NCBI GenBank assembly: GCA_013694595.1
Contig: JACDCC010000047.1
Location: 1 to 47,123, forward strand
Direction of reading: 5' to 3'
Origin: Chthoniobacterales bacterium
GTDB lineage: Bacteria > Verrucomicrobiota > Verrucomicrobiia > Chthoniobacterales > UBA10450
DNA: 47,123 nucleotides
Under the pieces are notes generated by a model, which saw nothing but the letters and a program-made list of their open reading frames with translations, ran no database searches and was not told the DNA's origin. The translations under genes and the position numbers were made by a program. Of this stretch, positions 33,141 to 43,453 are shown piece after piece; position 1 is the stretch's first letter, and each line of letters starts with the position of its first letter.

Positions 33141-34976
33141 ATGAGCCGCATCCAGCTGTTGCCCGAAATCCTCGCCAGCCAGGTGGCGGCGGGCGAGGTG
33201 GTCGAGCGGCCGGCGTCGGTCGTGAAGGAGCTGGTCGAGAACAGTATCGACGCCGGTGCGCGCACCATCCAAACCAGCATCCGGCGCGGCGGCATCTCGC
33301 TCATCCGTGTGGTGGACGATGGCTGCGGGATGGATCCCGACGACGCGCTGCTCTGTCTCGAGCGGCACGCGACAAGCAAGATCCGTTCGTCGGAAGACCT
33401 GGCGGCCATCGGCACCCTTGGGTTCCGCGGCGAAGCGCTTCCGAGCATCGCCAGCGTTTCGCGTTTCCGCCTGACGACTCGCGAGGCGGGAGCGGTCGCA
33501 GGCACGGAGATCGTCGTCTCCGGCGGGCGCATCGAGACCGTGCGCGACGGTGGTGAAGCACCGGGAACGCAGATTGAAGTGCGCTCGTTGTTCTACAATT
33601 TGCCGGCGCGCCGGAAATTTCTCCGGTCGGAAAACACGGAGAGCCGGAACGTGGAGCACCAGCTTTACCTTCAGGCGACGGGCCATCCACAGATCGCATT
33701 TGCGTTCGTGCGCGACGAGAAGATTGCTTTTCAGCTACCTGCGGCCAGTTCGCTGCGCGAGCGCATTCGCGATCTCCACGGCAGCGACCTGGTGGCGCAA
33801 CTCCTCGAGGTGCAGAGTGCCGGTGGCCGTTCGCGCATTGAGATCTCGGGCCTGATCGGCCGCGCAGGCTTAAGCCGGCAAACGCGCACGCAGCAGCTCG
33901 TGTTTGTGAATGGCCGCGCGATCGAGAGCCCGGTCCTCACGGCGGCGTTGCGCGAGGGCTATCACACCGCGCTGATGAAGGGGCAATTTCCCGTCACGTT
34001 CCTGTTCCTCACGATCGATCCGGCGGCGGTTGACGTGAACGTCCATCCCGCAAAACGCGAAGTGCGTTTCCGCGATCCCGCCGGTGTCCGCGAAGCGCTC
34101 GTGGAAGCGATCCGCCGCACCTTGGAAGGCGGCCGGAGCGATTGGCAGCAGCAATTCAGTGCGCCTGCTGAGCCGCCGGTCGAGCGGCTAAATCAGTTGC
34201 CAGAAATCGCGCGCGGCCCTCAACAAACAAACCTCCCACACCGCGAGTTCGACCAGTTCGAATTGCGAACACCCACGGTGGAATCCCGCTTTGCACCGCC
34301 ACCCGTCGTTCCGCCGTCCCACGAGGATGCGGAGGGACCTCCCGCCTGGAGCGAGAACCTCGCGAACAATGGCGACGCGATCGCCGCGCCCGCGTCTCAG
34401 GAATTCCAGATCATCGGCGTGCTAAACAAGCTTTACGTGCTGATGGAAAACGCGAACGGGCTCGTGCTCGTCGACCAGCACGCAGCGCACGAGCGCGTTC
34501 TCTTCGAGGAGCTACGGCGGCGAATGGAAGAGAAGGGCGTCCCCTCACAGCGGCTGCTGTTGCCGCAGACGTTCGATCTGCCCCCGCGCGATGCCGAGTG
34601 GGTCGAGCGCAACGTGGCTGCGCTCCAAAAAATGGGCATCGGCATCGAGCCATTCGGCGCCAACACCTTTAAGATCGATAGCCTGCCGACCTTCCTCCAC
34701 GCGGTCGACGCCGCCACCTTCATGCGAGAGGTGATTGATGGTCTGCGCAACATGAGCAACAGCAGCTCCGCTCTCCGTCTCGGTGAGGACATGATTGCGA
34801 AGACGGTCTGCCGGCACGCGGTGAAGGCGAACGACCCGCTGCGTTACCTCGAGGTCGAAAAACTGATCCGCGATCTGCTGGCGTGCGAGCTGCCCTACTG
34901 TTGTCCGCACGGCCGCCCCACGATGATCCAGATCTCGTTAGGCGAACTCGAAAAAAAATTCGGGCGAAAAGTGTAG
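33141..34976 (+). CDS. mutL: DNA mismatch repair protein MutL (endonuclease-type)
   Basis: The ATG at 33141 (MSRIQLLPEILASQVAAGEV) is the family start and gives 611 residues; the frame is open upstream but without homology. GHKL ATPase motifs are present: ELVENSIDAGA, DDGCGMDPDD, TSKI and GFRGEALPSIASVSRF. A Pro-rich linker (about residues 350-420) leads to the C-terminal dimerisation domain. It has the endonuclease motif DQHAAHERVLFEE, a CRHAVK motif and CPHGRP near the end. These mark a nicking MutL as in bacteria without MutH. It acts with MutS, which is not in the window. Confidence 0.96.
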   Translation: MSRIQLLPEILASQVAAGEVVERPASVVKELVENSIDAGARTIQTSIRRGGISLIRVVDDGCGMDPDDALLCLERHATSKIRSSEDLAAIGTLGFRGEALPSIASVSRFRLTTREAGAVAGTEIVVSGGRIETVRDGGEAPGTQIEVRSLFYNLPARRKFLRSENTESRNVEHQLYLQATGHPQIAFAFVRDEKIAFQLPAASSLRERIRDLHGSDLVAQLLEVQSAGGRSRIEISGLIGRAGLSRQTRTQQLVFVNGRAIESPVLTAALREGYHTALMKGQFPVTFLFLTIDPAAVDVNVHPAKREVRFRDPAGVREALVEAIRRTLEGGRSDWQQQFSAPAEPPVERLNQLPEIARGPQQTNLPHREFDQFELRTPTVESRFAPPPVVPPSHEDAEGPPAWSENLANNGDAIAAPASQEFQIIGVLNKLYVLMENANGLVLVDQHAAHERVLFEELRRRMEEKGVPSQRLLLPQTFDLPPRDAEWVERNVAALQKMGIGIEPFGANTFKIDSLPTFLHAVDAATFMREVIDGLRNMSNSSSALRLGEDMIAKTVCRHAVKANDPLRYLEVEKLIRDLLACELPYCCPHGRPTMIQISLGELEKKFGRKV

Positions 34977-35013
34977 GAGTCAGCGGCGATTCTCGCCACC
35001 ATCCCGCTCATCC

Positions 35014-35113
35014 TGTCATTCCGACCGAAGCGGAGGAATCTCTTACTGACCGCCTTCCAGGAGCGGATCATGCTAAACATGTTAGAGATGTCTCCGCTGC
35101 GGTCGACATGACA
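35014..35113. repeat. TGTCATTCC-type inverted repeat between mutL and the GH113-like gene
   Basis: A 30-base left arm (35014-35043) and a 30-base right arm (35084-35113) are reverse complements with about five mismatches, around a 40-base centre. The left arm starts TGTCATTCCGACCG and the right arm ends GGTCGACATGACA. A related single arm lies at 27372. This looks like a dispersed palindromic element of MITE/REP type. It sits in the convergent gap and encodes no protein. Confidence 0.68.
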
Positions 35114-35173
35114 AACAGCTGCTAGGCCGGCTTCATCGACTGCGCCTCGCGGGAGAATCGGCGGCACCGAGCC

Positions 35174-36295
35174 TCACTCCGCCTTCCAATACTTCGCGAA
35201 GAGCGCCTTGATCGCCGGCGTCTGAATCCGGAAGTTTTCCTCGTCGTCATCCGGCAGCTCCGGGAACCACTTCCAGAAAAACATCCCCGCGAGAAACGGA
35301 CGCTTGCCCGTGAGCGACAGCGTCGCCTCGATACAGCGCTCCTGAATGGCAGCCGCGTTCTCGCCCCCGGTTTCAAAACTCCACGGCTCGGCCGCCGTGC
35401 GCGCACTCTCGTTGTAGCCGACCTCCACGAACAGGAACTGCTTACCGCCGTGCTCACGCGAGAAGCGGGCAAGCTCCGCGCTTCGCTTGTTCCAGGCGGC
35501 GGCGAGCTCCGCCGCGCCGGGATTCGTGGCAGTGCTGAGCGGGAAGTAAGCGAGCACCCCGATATAATCGAGCGCGTCCCAGAACTTCACCTCGGTGTAA
35601 TCGTTCCAGTTCGCGCCGTAGGTCACCTTGCCGCGGTAAACCGCGCGGACGGAGCGGATGATCTGTCGCCAGCGCGCCTCGAACTTCTGGGCGTGCGTGT
35701 ATTCCAAACCGACAGAAAAAACCGCCGCGCCATGCGCCTCCGCCAGGCGCGCCATTTCGACGATCCAGGCCTCGTAATCCGTAAAGAACCGCTCCCACTC
35801 CTCCGCCCGCTCAAAGTTGATGTCGCCGCGCCATTTAAACTGCGTGCCCCAGTAAGCAATGTGCGGAATGAGCATCGCGGACATCTTGCGTTCGCGCGCC
35901 CAATCCAGCGGCACAGTGATGTGTCGGTTCTCGTCGCGAACGCGGTACTGCACATGCCCATCGTTCGTGATTCGGGCATAGGGGTGGATCGCAAAGCTGT
36001 TTGCGCCTAACGACTTCAGCTCTTGGAGCGTCGCCGCCATTTCCGGCGTTTGCCATTCAATCCCCCAAGTCTGGCATGAAACCGTCACGCCCTTGAAGAA
36101 CGGCGGCACTTCCGCAGCGGTGCTGCTGAGCACCAGGAGCGTTGCCGCGATGGCTGACGCGATTCGCCCGACAAAAGATCGCGCTGAGAGCGGAGCGCTG
36201 AAACCAGATCGGGTAATCGTTGTACCGCTCGAGATCGGTGCCAAGCTGCTTCCGCCGGAGCGAGGTGGAACGAGCGATGTGCAGAGCGTCGGCAT
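35174..36295 (-). CDS. GH113-like glycoside hydrolase (TIM barrel)
   Basis: This protein resembles GH113 (beta-mannanase-like) enzymes: FFKGVTVSCQTWGIEWQTPE, a barrel strand with SLGANSFAIHPYARI, SVGLEYTHA with a candidate acid/base Glu, and FLFVEVGYNES with a candidate nucleophile Glu near the end. A hydrophobic export-like segment precedes the domain (ASAIAATLLVLSSTAAEV). The start is unclear: the ATG at 36295, 28 bases past the asparaginase stop, is the simplest choice but leaves a long pre-sequence before the hydrophobic segment. It is the downstream member of a GT87-asparaginase-GH run. The sugar specificity is unknown. Confidence 0.72.
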   Translation of the reverse strand: MPTLCTSLVPPRSGGSSLAPISSGTTITRSGFSAPLSARSFVGRIASAIAATLLVLSSTAAEVPPFFKGVTVSCQTWGIEWQTPEMAATLQELKSLGANSFAIHPYARITNDGHVQYRVRDENRHITVPLDWARERKMSAMLIPHIAYWGTQFKWRGDINFERAEEWERFFTDYEAWIVEMARLAEAHGAAVFSVGLEYTHAQKFEARWRQIIRSVRAVYRGKVTYGANWNDYTEVKFWDALDYIGVLAYFPLSTATNPGAAELAAAWNKRSAELARFSREHGGKQFLFVEVGYNESARTAAEPWSFETGGENAAAIQERCIEATLSLTGKRPFLAGMFFWKWFPELPDDDEENFRIQTPAIKALFAKYWKAE

Positions 36296-36323
36296 CAGTG
36301 TGCGAGTCTCGCGTGTCACGCTG

Positions 36324-36809
36324 CTACAGTTCCTCGAATTCGCCGCGGTCGCGGTTTTTGCGCACACGGTTCCAGGGGAAGCATTTGCCGTTCATCGCGA
36401 TGTAGACGCCGGGTGGAAGGAGCTGCACGAAGGACAGTGCGCTGCCGAGGTTGAAGAGACCGTCGGAGCTGCCGAAGGCGTAGGGGACCATCGCGCCGGT
36501 GAGGACAATCGTCTTCGCCGGAGCGGCATTTGCAATGGCGGCGGCGGTGTCCGTCATCGTGTCGGTGCCGTGGGTGATGACGATCTTTTCTTCCGGCGTT
36601 TGGAGGCAGTTCTGCACGATGATCGCGCGGTCGGCGTCGGTCATGTCGAGGCTGTCGATCATCATGACGGTGCGGATGGTGACGTCGCCGCGGGAGCGGC
36701 CGAGGCGCAGCATCTCGGCGAGGTGTGTCTCCTTGAACAAGAGTGAACCGGTGAGCTCGTCGTATTCTTTGTCGAACGTGCCGCCGGTGACGAGGATGCG
36801 GATGGACAT
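36324..36809 (-). CDS. Single-domain asparaginase-like protein
   Basis: This 161-residue protein corresponds only to the N-terminal catalytic domain of L-asparaginases, which are normally about 330 residues. It keeps the active-site segments TGGTFDK, ITHGTDTMTDTA and VLTGAMVPYAFGSSDG, so the nucleophile Thr and the Thr-Asp pair are present. The C-terminal domain that supplies part of the dimer and active-site loop is missing, but the gene ends cleanly. Such short forms are a recognised widespread variant, so this is not clearly a truncation. The gene lies nine bases after the GT87-like gene. Confidence 0.88.
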   Translation of the reverse strand: MSIRILVTGGTFDKEYDELTGSLLFKETHLAEMLRLGRSRGDVTIRTVMMIDSLDMTDADRAIIVQNCLQTPEEKIVITHGTDTMTDTAAAIANAAPAKTIVLTGAMVPYAFGSSDGLFNLGSALSFVQLLPPGVYIAMNGKCFPWNRVRKNRDRGEFEEL

Positions 36810-36818
36810 GGATGGCGA

Positions 36819-38150
36819 TCAGTGAGTCGGCGCGAGCTGCGGGTGAGCGAGGGCGGCCTCGCCCGCGCAGCGGCCGTCGCTGCTGTGTCCGAGCCGGAGC
36901 GTCTGGAGCAAGAAGAAGATCCAAAGCGCAACCGCTGGGTAAAACTTGATCGAGATGCCGAGCGTCCAGAACCCTTTCGTGAGCCAGGGCGCAGTGAAGG
37001 GAAGACGCCACGCGATCAGGCAGAGCGACAAGGCGGTGATCCAACGCCAGTGCCCGCGGATTTCGCCAGAGAAGAGCATCAAGAGAACGAGCACGAGCGC
37101 CGGCAGGAGATAGACAAAGTGATGTTCCCACGAAACGGGCGCGATCAGGAAAATCATCAGGAGAGTGACAGACATCTCCAGATCGATGGTGCGCGGTAAA
37201 TCTGATCGACGCGCGGAACGAAAAGATGCCCAGAGCGTCGCGCCGAACACGGGCAGCGAGAGCAGCATGATCAGCGGCTTCGCGAGCGTTGGGAGCTCAA
37301 TGAGTGGCTGGCAGAAAGGGTTGGGCATAAGCGCGCGGGCGACGAAGGCGCGGATGTTTTGATTCCACGGACCCGCGTGCGGCTCCGTGCCTTGCGGCGC
37401 TACTTTGGTGATCCAATCGGGCCAGAGCTCGTGCGGCAGGAGCAAGTAGGAGGCGATGCAGTAAAGGCCGTAAAGGCCAATGGTGAAGGCTGCGGCTTTG
37501 TAGCGACGGCGAAAGACAAGCAGCGGCAGGAGCAGGACGGGATACGTCTTGATCACGATCGCGAGGGAGAGGGGAATGGCGATCGCGAGCGCAGTGGCGT
37601 TCCGCTTCAGAGCGTTCCAGGTGAGGCAAATGCAAACCAGCAGGAGCAGGTTCACCTGTCCGAGATGGAGCGTGACGACCGCCGGATCGAACAGGAGGAT
37701 GTAGATCAGCACCAACCCGGCGGCGAGCTGATTTGGCGCGCGCGCGAAGTCATCGCGGTAGACGTTCCGGAAGAGAAAAACCGTCGCGAAGAGGAAGCAG
37801 AGATGGTTCACCACGAGCATGAACGCCTTGGCGTTGTCGTAGTCGAACAGATGCAGCGGGAAAAACAGGAGCAAGCTCGGCGGCGGATAGATGTAGGGTG
37901 GGACGGCGCGGCCGAGGGCGAGCGCCTGTGCCTCGAATGCATCCGGTCCGTAGGGCGAGCGGTGTTGATCGAATGCCACTTTCGTCGCGGAGTAGATCGG
38001 CGGGAAATCAACCGCGGGACGGCTCCAAGCTTCTACTCCGTGCGCGAGCAGGAAAGGGATGTAGCCGAAAATCAAGAGCCACAGCAGCGCTTTACTGGTG
38101 CGCGCTGATAACGCGGAGGGCGTTGCAGGTGGCGTGAGGCTCGAGTTCAT
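36819..38150 (-). CDS. GT87 (DUF2029)-like mannosyltransferase family membrane protein
   Basis: This 443-residue polytopic membrane protein shows the DUF2029/GT87 pattern: a first loop with AVDFPPIYSATKVAFDQHRS, YIYPPPSLLLFFPLH, the LHLGQVNLLLLVCICLTW segment and the conserved VIKTYPVLLLPLLV motif. Characterised relatives are polyprenol-phosphate-mannose-dependent alpha-mannosyltransferases of mycobacteria; the sugar used here is not known. It is the first gene of a minus-strand run with the asparaginase-like and GH113-like genes. Confidence 0.82.
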   Translation of the reverse strand: MNSSLTPPATPSALSARTSKALLWLLIFGYIPFLLAHGVEAWSRPAVDFPPIYSATKVAFDQHRSPYGPDAFEAQALALGRAVPPYIYPPPSLLLFFPLHLFDYDNAKAFMLVVNHLCFLFATVFLFRNVYRDDFARAPNQLAAGLVLIYILLFDPAVVTLHLGQVNLLLLVCICLTWNALKRNATALAIAIPLSLAIVIKTYPVLLLPLLVFRRRYKAAAFTIGLYGLYCIASYLLLPHELWPDWITKVAPQGTEPHAGPWNQNIRAFVARALMPNPFCQPLIELPTLAKPLIMLLSLPVFGATLWASFRSARRSDLPRTIDLEMSVTLLMIFLIAPVSWEHHFVYLLPALVLVLLMLFSGEIRGHWRWITALSLCLIAWRLPFTAPWLTKGFWTLGISIKFYPAVALWIFFLLQTLRLGHSSDGRCAGEAALAHPQLAPTH

Positions 38151-38265
38151 CGGCGAAGCTCGGACGCGGCGAGATTAATCATTCGAAGCGATCACCGCAC
38201 TCTGGTGCGCTTCCAAGCTCGAAAGGTTTCGCGCAGGGAGCGATGGCCGCGCCGGACGCGGAGGG

Positions 38266-39393
38266 TCACGACGCAGCCGTCAAAGCGGTCTCTTTCGGTG
38301 TGCCACTTTTCGCGCTGATTTTGCGATACAGGGTCAGCGCCTGGCCGACGACCTGGTCCATATTGTAATACTTATAGGAGGCGAGGCGGCCCACGAAATA
38401 CAAGCCTGGCGTGTCGTTCACGAGCGCCTGGTACTTGCTGTTCAGCTCGGCGTTCTGCGGGCGCGGGATCGGGTAATATGGATCGCCCTCGGCCTGCGGA
38501 TATTCGTAGACGATGCTGGTCTTCTCGTGCTCCTGCCCGGTGAGGTATTTGAACTCTGTGACGCGCGTGTAGTCGTAGTCGTTCGGGTAGTTCACCACTG
38601 GCGCTGGCTGAAATACCGGCTGGTCGTGCGTCTCGTGGCGAAACTCGAGCGACCGATACGGGAGCTTGCCGTAGCGATAATCAAAATACTCGTCGATCGG
38701 GCCGGTATAGATCATCTCGCGATACGGCACGTCCTTCACGTCGCGGTAATCGGTATCGAGCTGGATCGTGATGTTGCCGTGATCGAGCATGTTCTCGAAC
38801 ATGCGGGTGAAGCCGTGCAGCGGCATGTACTGGAAGGCGTCGCTGAAATAGCGGTCGTCGCGATTTGTTCGAACCGGGATCCGCGCGGTCACTTGCGAAC
38901 TCAGTTCGGACGGATCGAGCCCCCACTGTTTGCGCGTATAACCGCGGAAGAATTTCTCGTAGAGGTCCCGCCCGACGGTGCTGACCACGACGTCCTCAGA
39001 CGTGCGAATGTTCTCCACTTTCTCCGCGACGGAGGCGAAGAACTGCTCCAGCCCGGCAGAGTCGAGGTTCAAACCGTAGAGAGTGTTGACGGTATCGAGG
39101 TTGATCGGGATCGGCAGCAGCTTGCCGTCGACGTCGGCACGGACGCGGTGCTCAAATTTGCGCCACTTGGTGAACTGCGAGAGATACTCGAAAATCTCCT
39201 GCGATTTCGTATGGAAGATGTGCGGACCGTATTTGTGCACGAGGATGCCGGCGGCGTCGTAATGATCGTAGGCGTTACCGGCGATGTGGGACCGACGATC
39301 GACGATCAGCACCTTCTTGCCGGCGTCGCGGGCGAGACGCTCGGCGAGCACGCTTCCGGCATAGCCAGCGCCCACAATCAGGAAATCGTACAT
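38266..39393 (-). CDS. glf: UDP-galactopyranose mutase
   Basis: This FAD-dependent enzyme interconverts UDP-galactopyranose and UDP-galactofuranose for galactofuranose-containing glycans. The start at 39393 (MYDFLIVGAGYAGSVLAERL) begins directly with the FAD-binding strand; an upstream start at 39456 is unlikely. Family motifs include GNAYDHYDAAGILVHKYGPH, FHTKSQEIFEYLSQF, FEHRVRADVDGKLLPIPIN, GYTRKQWGLDPSELS and, near the C-terminus, GLYFVGRLASYKYYNMDQVV. At 375 residues the length is normal. It points to Galf in an envelope polysaccharide. Confidence 0.96.
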   Translation of the reverse strand: MYDFLIVGAGYAGSVLAERLARDAGKKVLIVDRRSHIAGNAYDHYDAAGILVHKYGPHIFHTKSQEIFEYLSQFTKWRKFEHRVRADVDGKLLPIPINLDTVNTLYGLNLDSAGLEQFFASVAEKVENIRTSEDVVVSTVGRDLYEKFFRGYTRKQWGLDPSELSSQVTARIPVRTNRDDRYFSDAFQYMPLHGFTRMFENMLDHGNITIQLDTDYRDVKDVPYREMIYTGPIDEYFDYRYGKLPYRSLEFRHETHDQPVFQPAPVVNYPNDYDYTRVTEFKYLTGQEHEKTSIVYEYPQAEGDPYYPIPRPQNAELNSKYQALVNDTPGLYFVGRLASYKYYNMDQVVGQALTLYRKISAKSGTPKETALTAAS

Positions 39394-39661
39394 AAACAGG
39401 AAATACGGACCCGCCTTCCGCGCGGGGGCGGAAAAATAGCAGACGAATTCCCGCACGATAGGGAAACTTGGAGACGATGGTGCGGGCTGCGGCCGCCGAG
39501 GTGCGGGATTGTCGGAGTGGCTGGTCGGCCACCACTCGGCACGGCGGCGGTAACGACGCCGGTCCTTTCAGCCAGGCGACTGCACTCTATCCGCCTGCGC
39601 AGACCCGATCCTTGCGCTTTGCGACGCGGCTTCTAGTGTGGGCGCGCCCGATTCCCCACGC

Positions 39662-40531
39662 ATGCACGACTTCATCATCTCGATCATCCTCGGCTTCGTG
39701 GAAGGGCTGACGGAATTCCTGCCGGTCAGCTCTACCGCGCATCTCCGCATCACCGAAGCGCTCCTCCACATCGATCTCGAGGACCCGTTCTGGAAGATGT
39801 ACACGGTTGTCATCCAGCTCGGCGCTATCCTCGCCCTGCCAGTGTATTTCGGGCACAGGATCCTGAGCTTCATCTCCACGTTTCCCGGTGGCGAACACGG
39901 CGAACGCACGATCCTCAATCACCCGCTCAGCCTCACAATGATCGCGTTCGTCGTGACGGCGGTGCCCTCCTGGCTCTTGAGCAAACAGATCGGTGAGAAC
40001 CTGGAAAGCCTCGTCGTGATGGGCTGGGCGTTGATCATCGGGGGAATCGTGATGTGGGTGGTCGACGTGATGTTCCGCCGGCCGCGCGTTGAAAGGATCG
40101 AGGAGATGACGGCGCTGCAAGCAGTCTGGATCGGCGCGGTGCAGGTGCTCTCGGCGGTGTTTCCGGGAACGTCGCGCTCCATGTCGACCATCGCCGCGGG
40201 CCAACTTGCTGGCCTCTCACGGTCCGCGGCGCTGGAGTTTTCCTTCTTCCTCTCGATGCCGACCATGGTGGTCGCGACCGGATATGATTTGCTAAAGGCG
40301 ATCCGGCCCGGCAGCGAAGGCGCGGGTGAGGCGGCGCTCGCGCCGGTGGTGATGACAGGTCACAACTGGATTGTCCTCGCGATTGGCTTCGCCGTTTCGT
40401 TCATCGTCGCGCTGGGCGTTGTGGCTTGGTTCATGAACTGGGTCCGCGCGCGCGGCTTTGTCCCATTCGCGGTTTACCGAATCGTTGCCGGAATCGTGCT
40501 GCTGGGGCTCGTCTGGACGAGGGTCATCTGA
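39662..40531 (+). CDS. uppP: Undecaprenyl-diphosphatase UppP (BacA)
   Basis: This integral membrane enzyme dephosphorylates undecaprenyl diphosphate to recycle the lipid carrier for peptidoglycan and other glycans. The ATG at 39662 opens MHDFIISIILGFVEGLTEFLPVSSTAH, which contains the first conserved catalytic region (EGLTEFLPVSSTAH). The second is FPGTSRSMSTIAAGQLAG. Several transmembrane helices follow, and the product is 289 residues long, as expected. An ATG at 39638 is an alternative. A uppS gene lies about 1.6 kb downstream on the same strand. Confidence 0.95.
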   Translation: MHDFIISIILGFVEGLTEFLPVSSTAHLRITEALLHIDLEDPFWKMYTVVIQLGAILALPVYFGHRILSFISTFPGGEHGERTILNHPLSLTMIAFVVTAVPSWLLSKQIGENLESLVVMGWALIIGGIVMWVVDVMFRRPRVERIEEMTALQAVWIGAVQVLSAVFPGTSRSMSTIAAGQLAGLSRSAALEFSFFLSMPTMVVATGYDLLKAIRPGSEGAGEAALAPVVMTGHNWIVLAIGFAVSFIVALGVVAWFMNWVRARGFVPFAVYRIVAGIVLLGLVWTRVI

Positions 40532-42139
<1,608 letters not shown>

Positions 42140-42144
42140 CCTTC

Positions 42145-42867
42145 ATGGCTACTCCCGCGAGCTCCATTCCGCGTCACGTCGCCATCATCATGGATGGCAA
42201 TGGCCGGTGGGCGAAGGATCGCGGGTTGCCACGGATCAAGGGCCACGAGCAGGGCGCGGAGGCGGTCCGCGAATGCGTTGAAGGCTGCGGCGATCTGAAG
42301 ATCGAGTTCCTCACGCTTTATGCCTTCTCGGCCGAAAACTGGCAACGGCCCAAGGCGGAAGTGTTCGCCCTCATGCATCTGTTGGAGCGCTTTTTGAAGG
42401 AGAAGACGCAGGAGCTATTCGACAAAAACGTGCGGCTGCAGGCGATCGGCCGACTGACCGACCTGCCGCCGAGTTGCCAGAAACAGCTACACAAGTCGAT
42501 CGAGCGGACCTCCGGCAACAACGGCCTCACCCTGATCCTCGCGCTCAGCTACGGCAGCCGTCTGGAGATCATCGACGGCGTGAAAGACCTGCTGCGCGAA
42601 GTGCAGGCGGGCCACATCGATAGCGCCATGATCGACGTCGAGATGTTCAGCAAACATCTCTACACCCGCTATTATCCGGACCCCGATCTCCTCATCCGCA
42701 CCTCCGGCGAGATGCGCCTCTCGAATTTCCTGCTCTGGCAGCTCTCGTATACCGAGATCTATGTCACGCCGAAGCTCTGGCCGGACTTTACCCGGCAGGA
42801 CCTCTTCGCTGCGGTCGAGGATTACGGCCAACGCCAGAGGCGCTACGGCCTGGTGTGTAGCGACTAG
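42145..42867 (+). CDS. uppS: Isoprenyl (undecaprenyl diphosphate) synthase
   Basis: This cis-prenyltransferase extends farnesyl diphosphate with isopentenyl diphosphate to make the C55 lipid carrier. The 240-residue protein has the catalytic Asp17 in IIMDGNGRWAKDRGLPRIKG, the region LYAFSAENWQRPKAEV, and the C-terminal RTSGEMRLSNFLLWQLSYTE that binds diphosphate. Product length is normally C55, but shorter products cannot be excluded. Its partner UppP is encoded just upstream on the same strand. Confidence 0.96.
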   Translation: MATPASSIPRHVAIIMDGNGRWAKDRGLPRIKGHEQGAEAVRECVEGCGDLKIEFLTLYAFSAENWQRPKAEVFALMHLLERFLKEKTQELFDKNVRLQAIGRLTDLPPSCQKQLHKSIERTSGNNGLTLILALSYGSRLEIIDGVKDLLREVQAGHIDSAMIDVEMFSKHLYTRYYPDPDLLIRTSGEMRLSNFLLWQLSYTEIYVTPKLWPDFTRQDLFAAVEDYGQRQRRYGLVCSD

Positions 42868-42886
42868 CGCCAAGCCCGGAGCCGGA

Positions 42887-43453
42887 TTAACGCTCCAACA
42901 ATCGCCGCCGGTCGGCTGCCGACAGCACGCGCTGTGCGCCTGCGGCAAGATCACCCAGAGCGAGGCTCCCGATCTGGACGCGAAGCAAGCGAAGCGTCGG
43001 ATGCCCGACCGCAGCGGTCATCCTGCGCACCTGGTGGTTTTTACCTTCGATCAACTCCAGCCCGATCCACGCATCCGGCACGTTCTTGCGGAAGCGGATT
43101 GGGGGATCGCGCGGCGGGACATTCGGCTGCGGATCGAGCACGAACGCACGGCAGGGCAGCGTTCGTCGTCCGCTGAGCAGCACACCCGCCTCGAGTTGCC
43201 GCAGCGCCGCCGCGTTCGGGAAGCGTTCCACTTGGGCCCAGTAGAGGCGGGCGTGAGCGTTGCTCGGATGAAGCAGGGGGGCGTTCAGATTGGATTCATC
43301 GCTGAGCAGCAGGAGTCCTTCGCTTTCCGCATCTAATCGGCCAATCGGGTAAACCCCTTCGGGAAATCCAAATTCCGCCAGCGTCCGATGTCGTGAGCCA
43401 TCGGGCGTGAACTGCGACAGCACCCCAAACGGCTTGTGAAACGCGATGATCAT
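42887..43453 (-). CDS. RluE-type 23S rRNA pseudouridine synthase
   Basis: This 188-residue RsuA-family synthase lacks the S4 domain, as RluE does. Motifs are HKPFGVLSQFTPDG, the catalytic Asp in YPIGRLDAESEGLLLLSDES, and ELIEGKNHQVRRMTAAVGHP with LRLLRVQIGSLALG near the end. In E. coli, RluE modifies U2457 of 23S rRNA, so a similar target is likely but not shown. It is convergent with uppS, 19 bases apart. Confidence 0.92.
   Translation of the reverse strand: MIIAFHKPFGVLSQFTPDGSRHRTLAEFGFPEGVYPIGRLDAESEGLLLLSDESNLNAPLLHPSNAHARLYWAQVERFPNAAALRQLEAGVLLSGRRTLPCRAFVLDPQPNVPPRDPPIRFRKNVPDAWIGLELIEGKNHQVRRMTAAVGHPTLRLLRVQIGSLALGDLAAGAQRVLSAADRRRLLER

Noticed and set aside
7294-36013. TTAGGC as a telomere-like repeat
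   Set aside because: The hexamer equals the nematode telomere unit, but copies here are dispersed single words in bacterial genes and not tandem, so the resemblance is accidental.
38527-39636. 369-codon frame antisense to glf
   Set aside because: It is a shadow of UDP-galactopyranose mutase with no supporting features.
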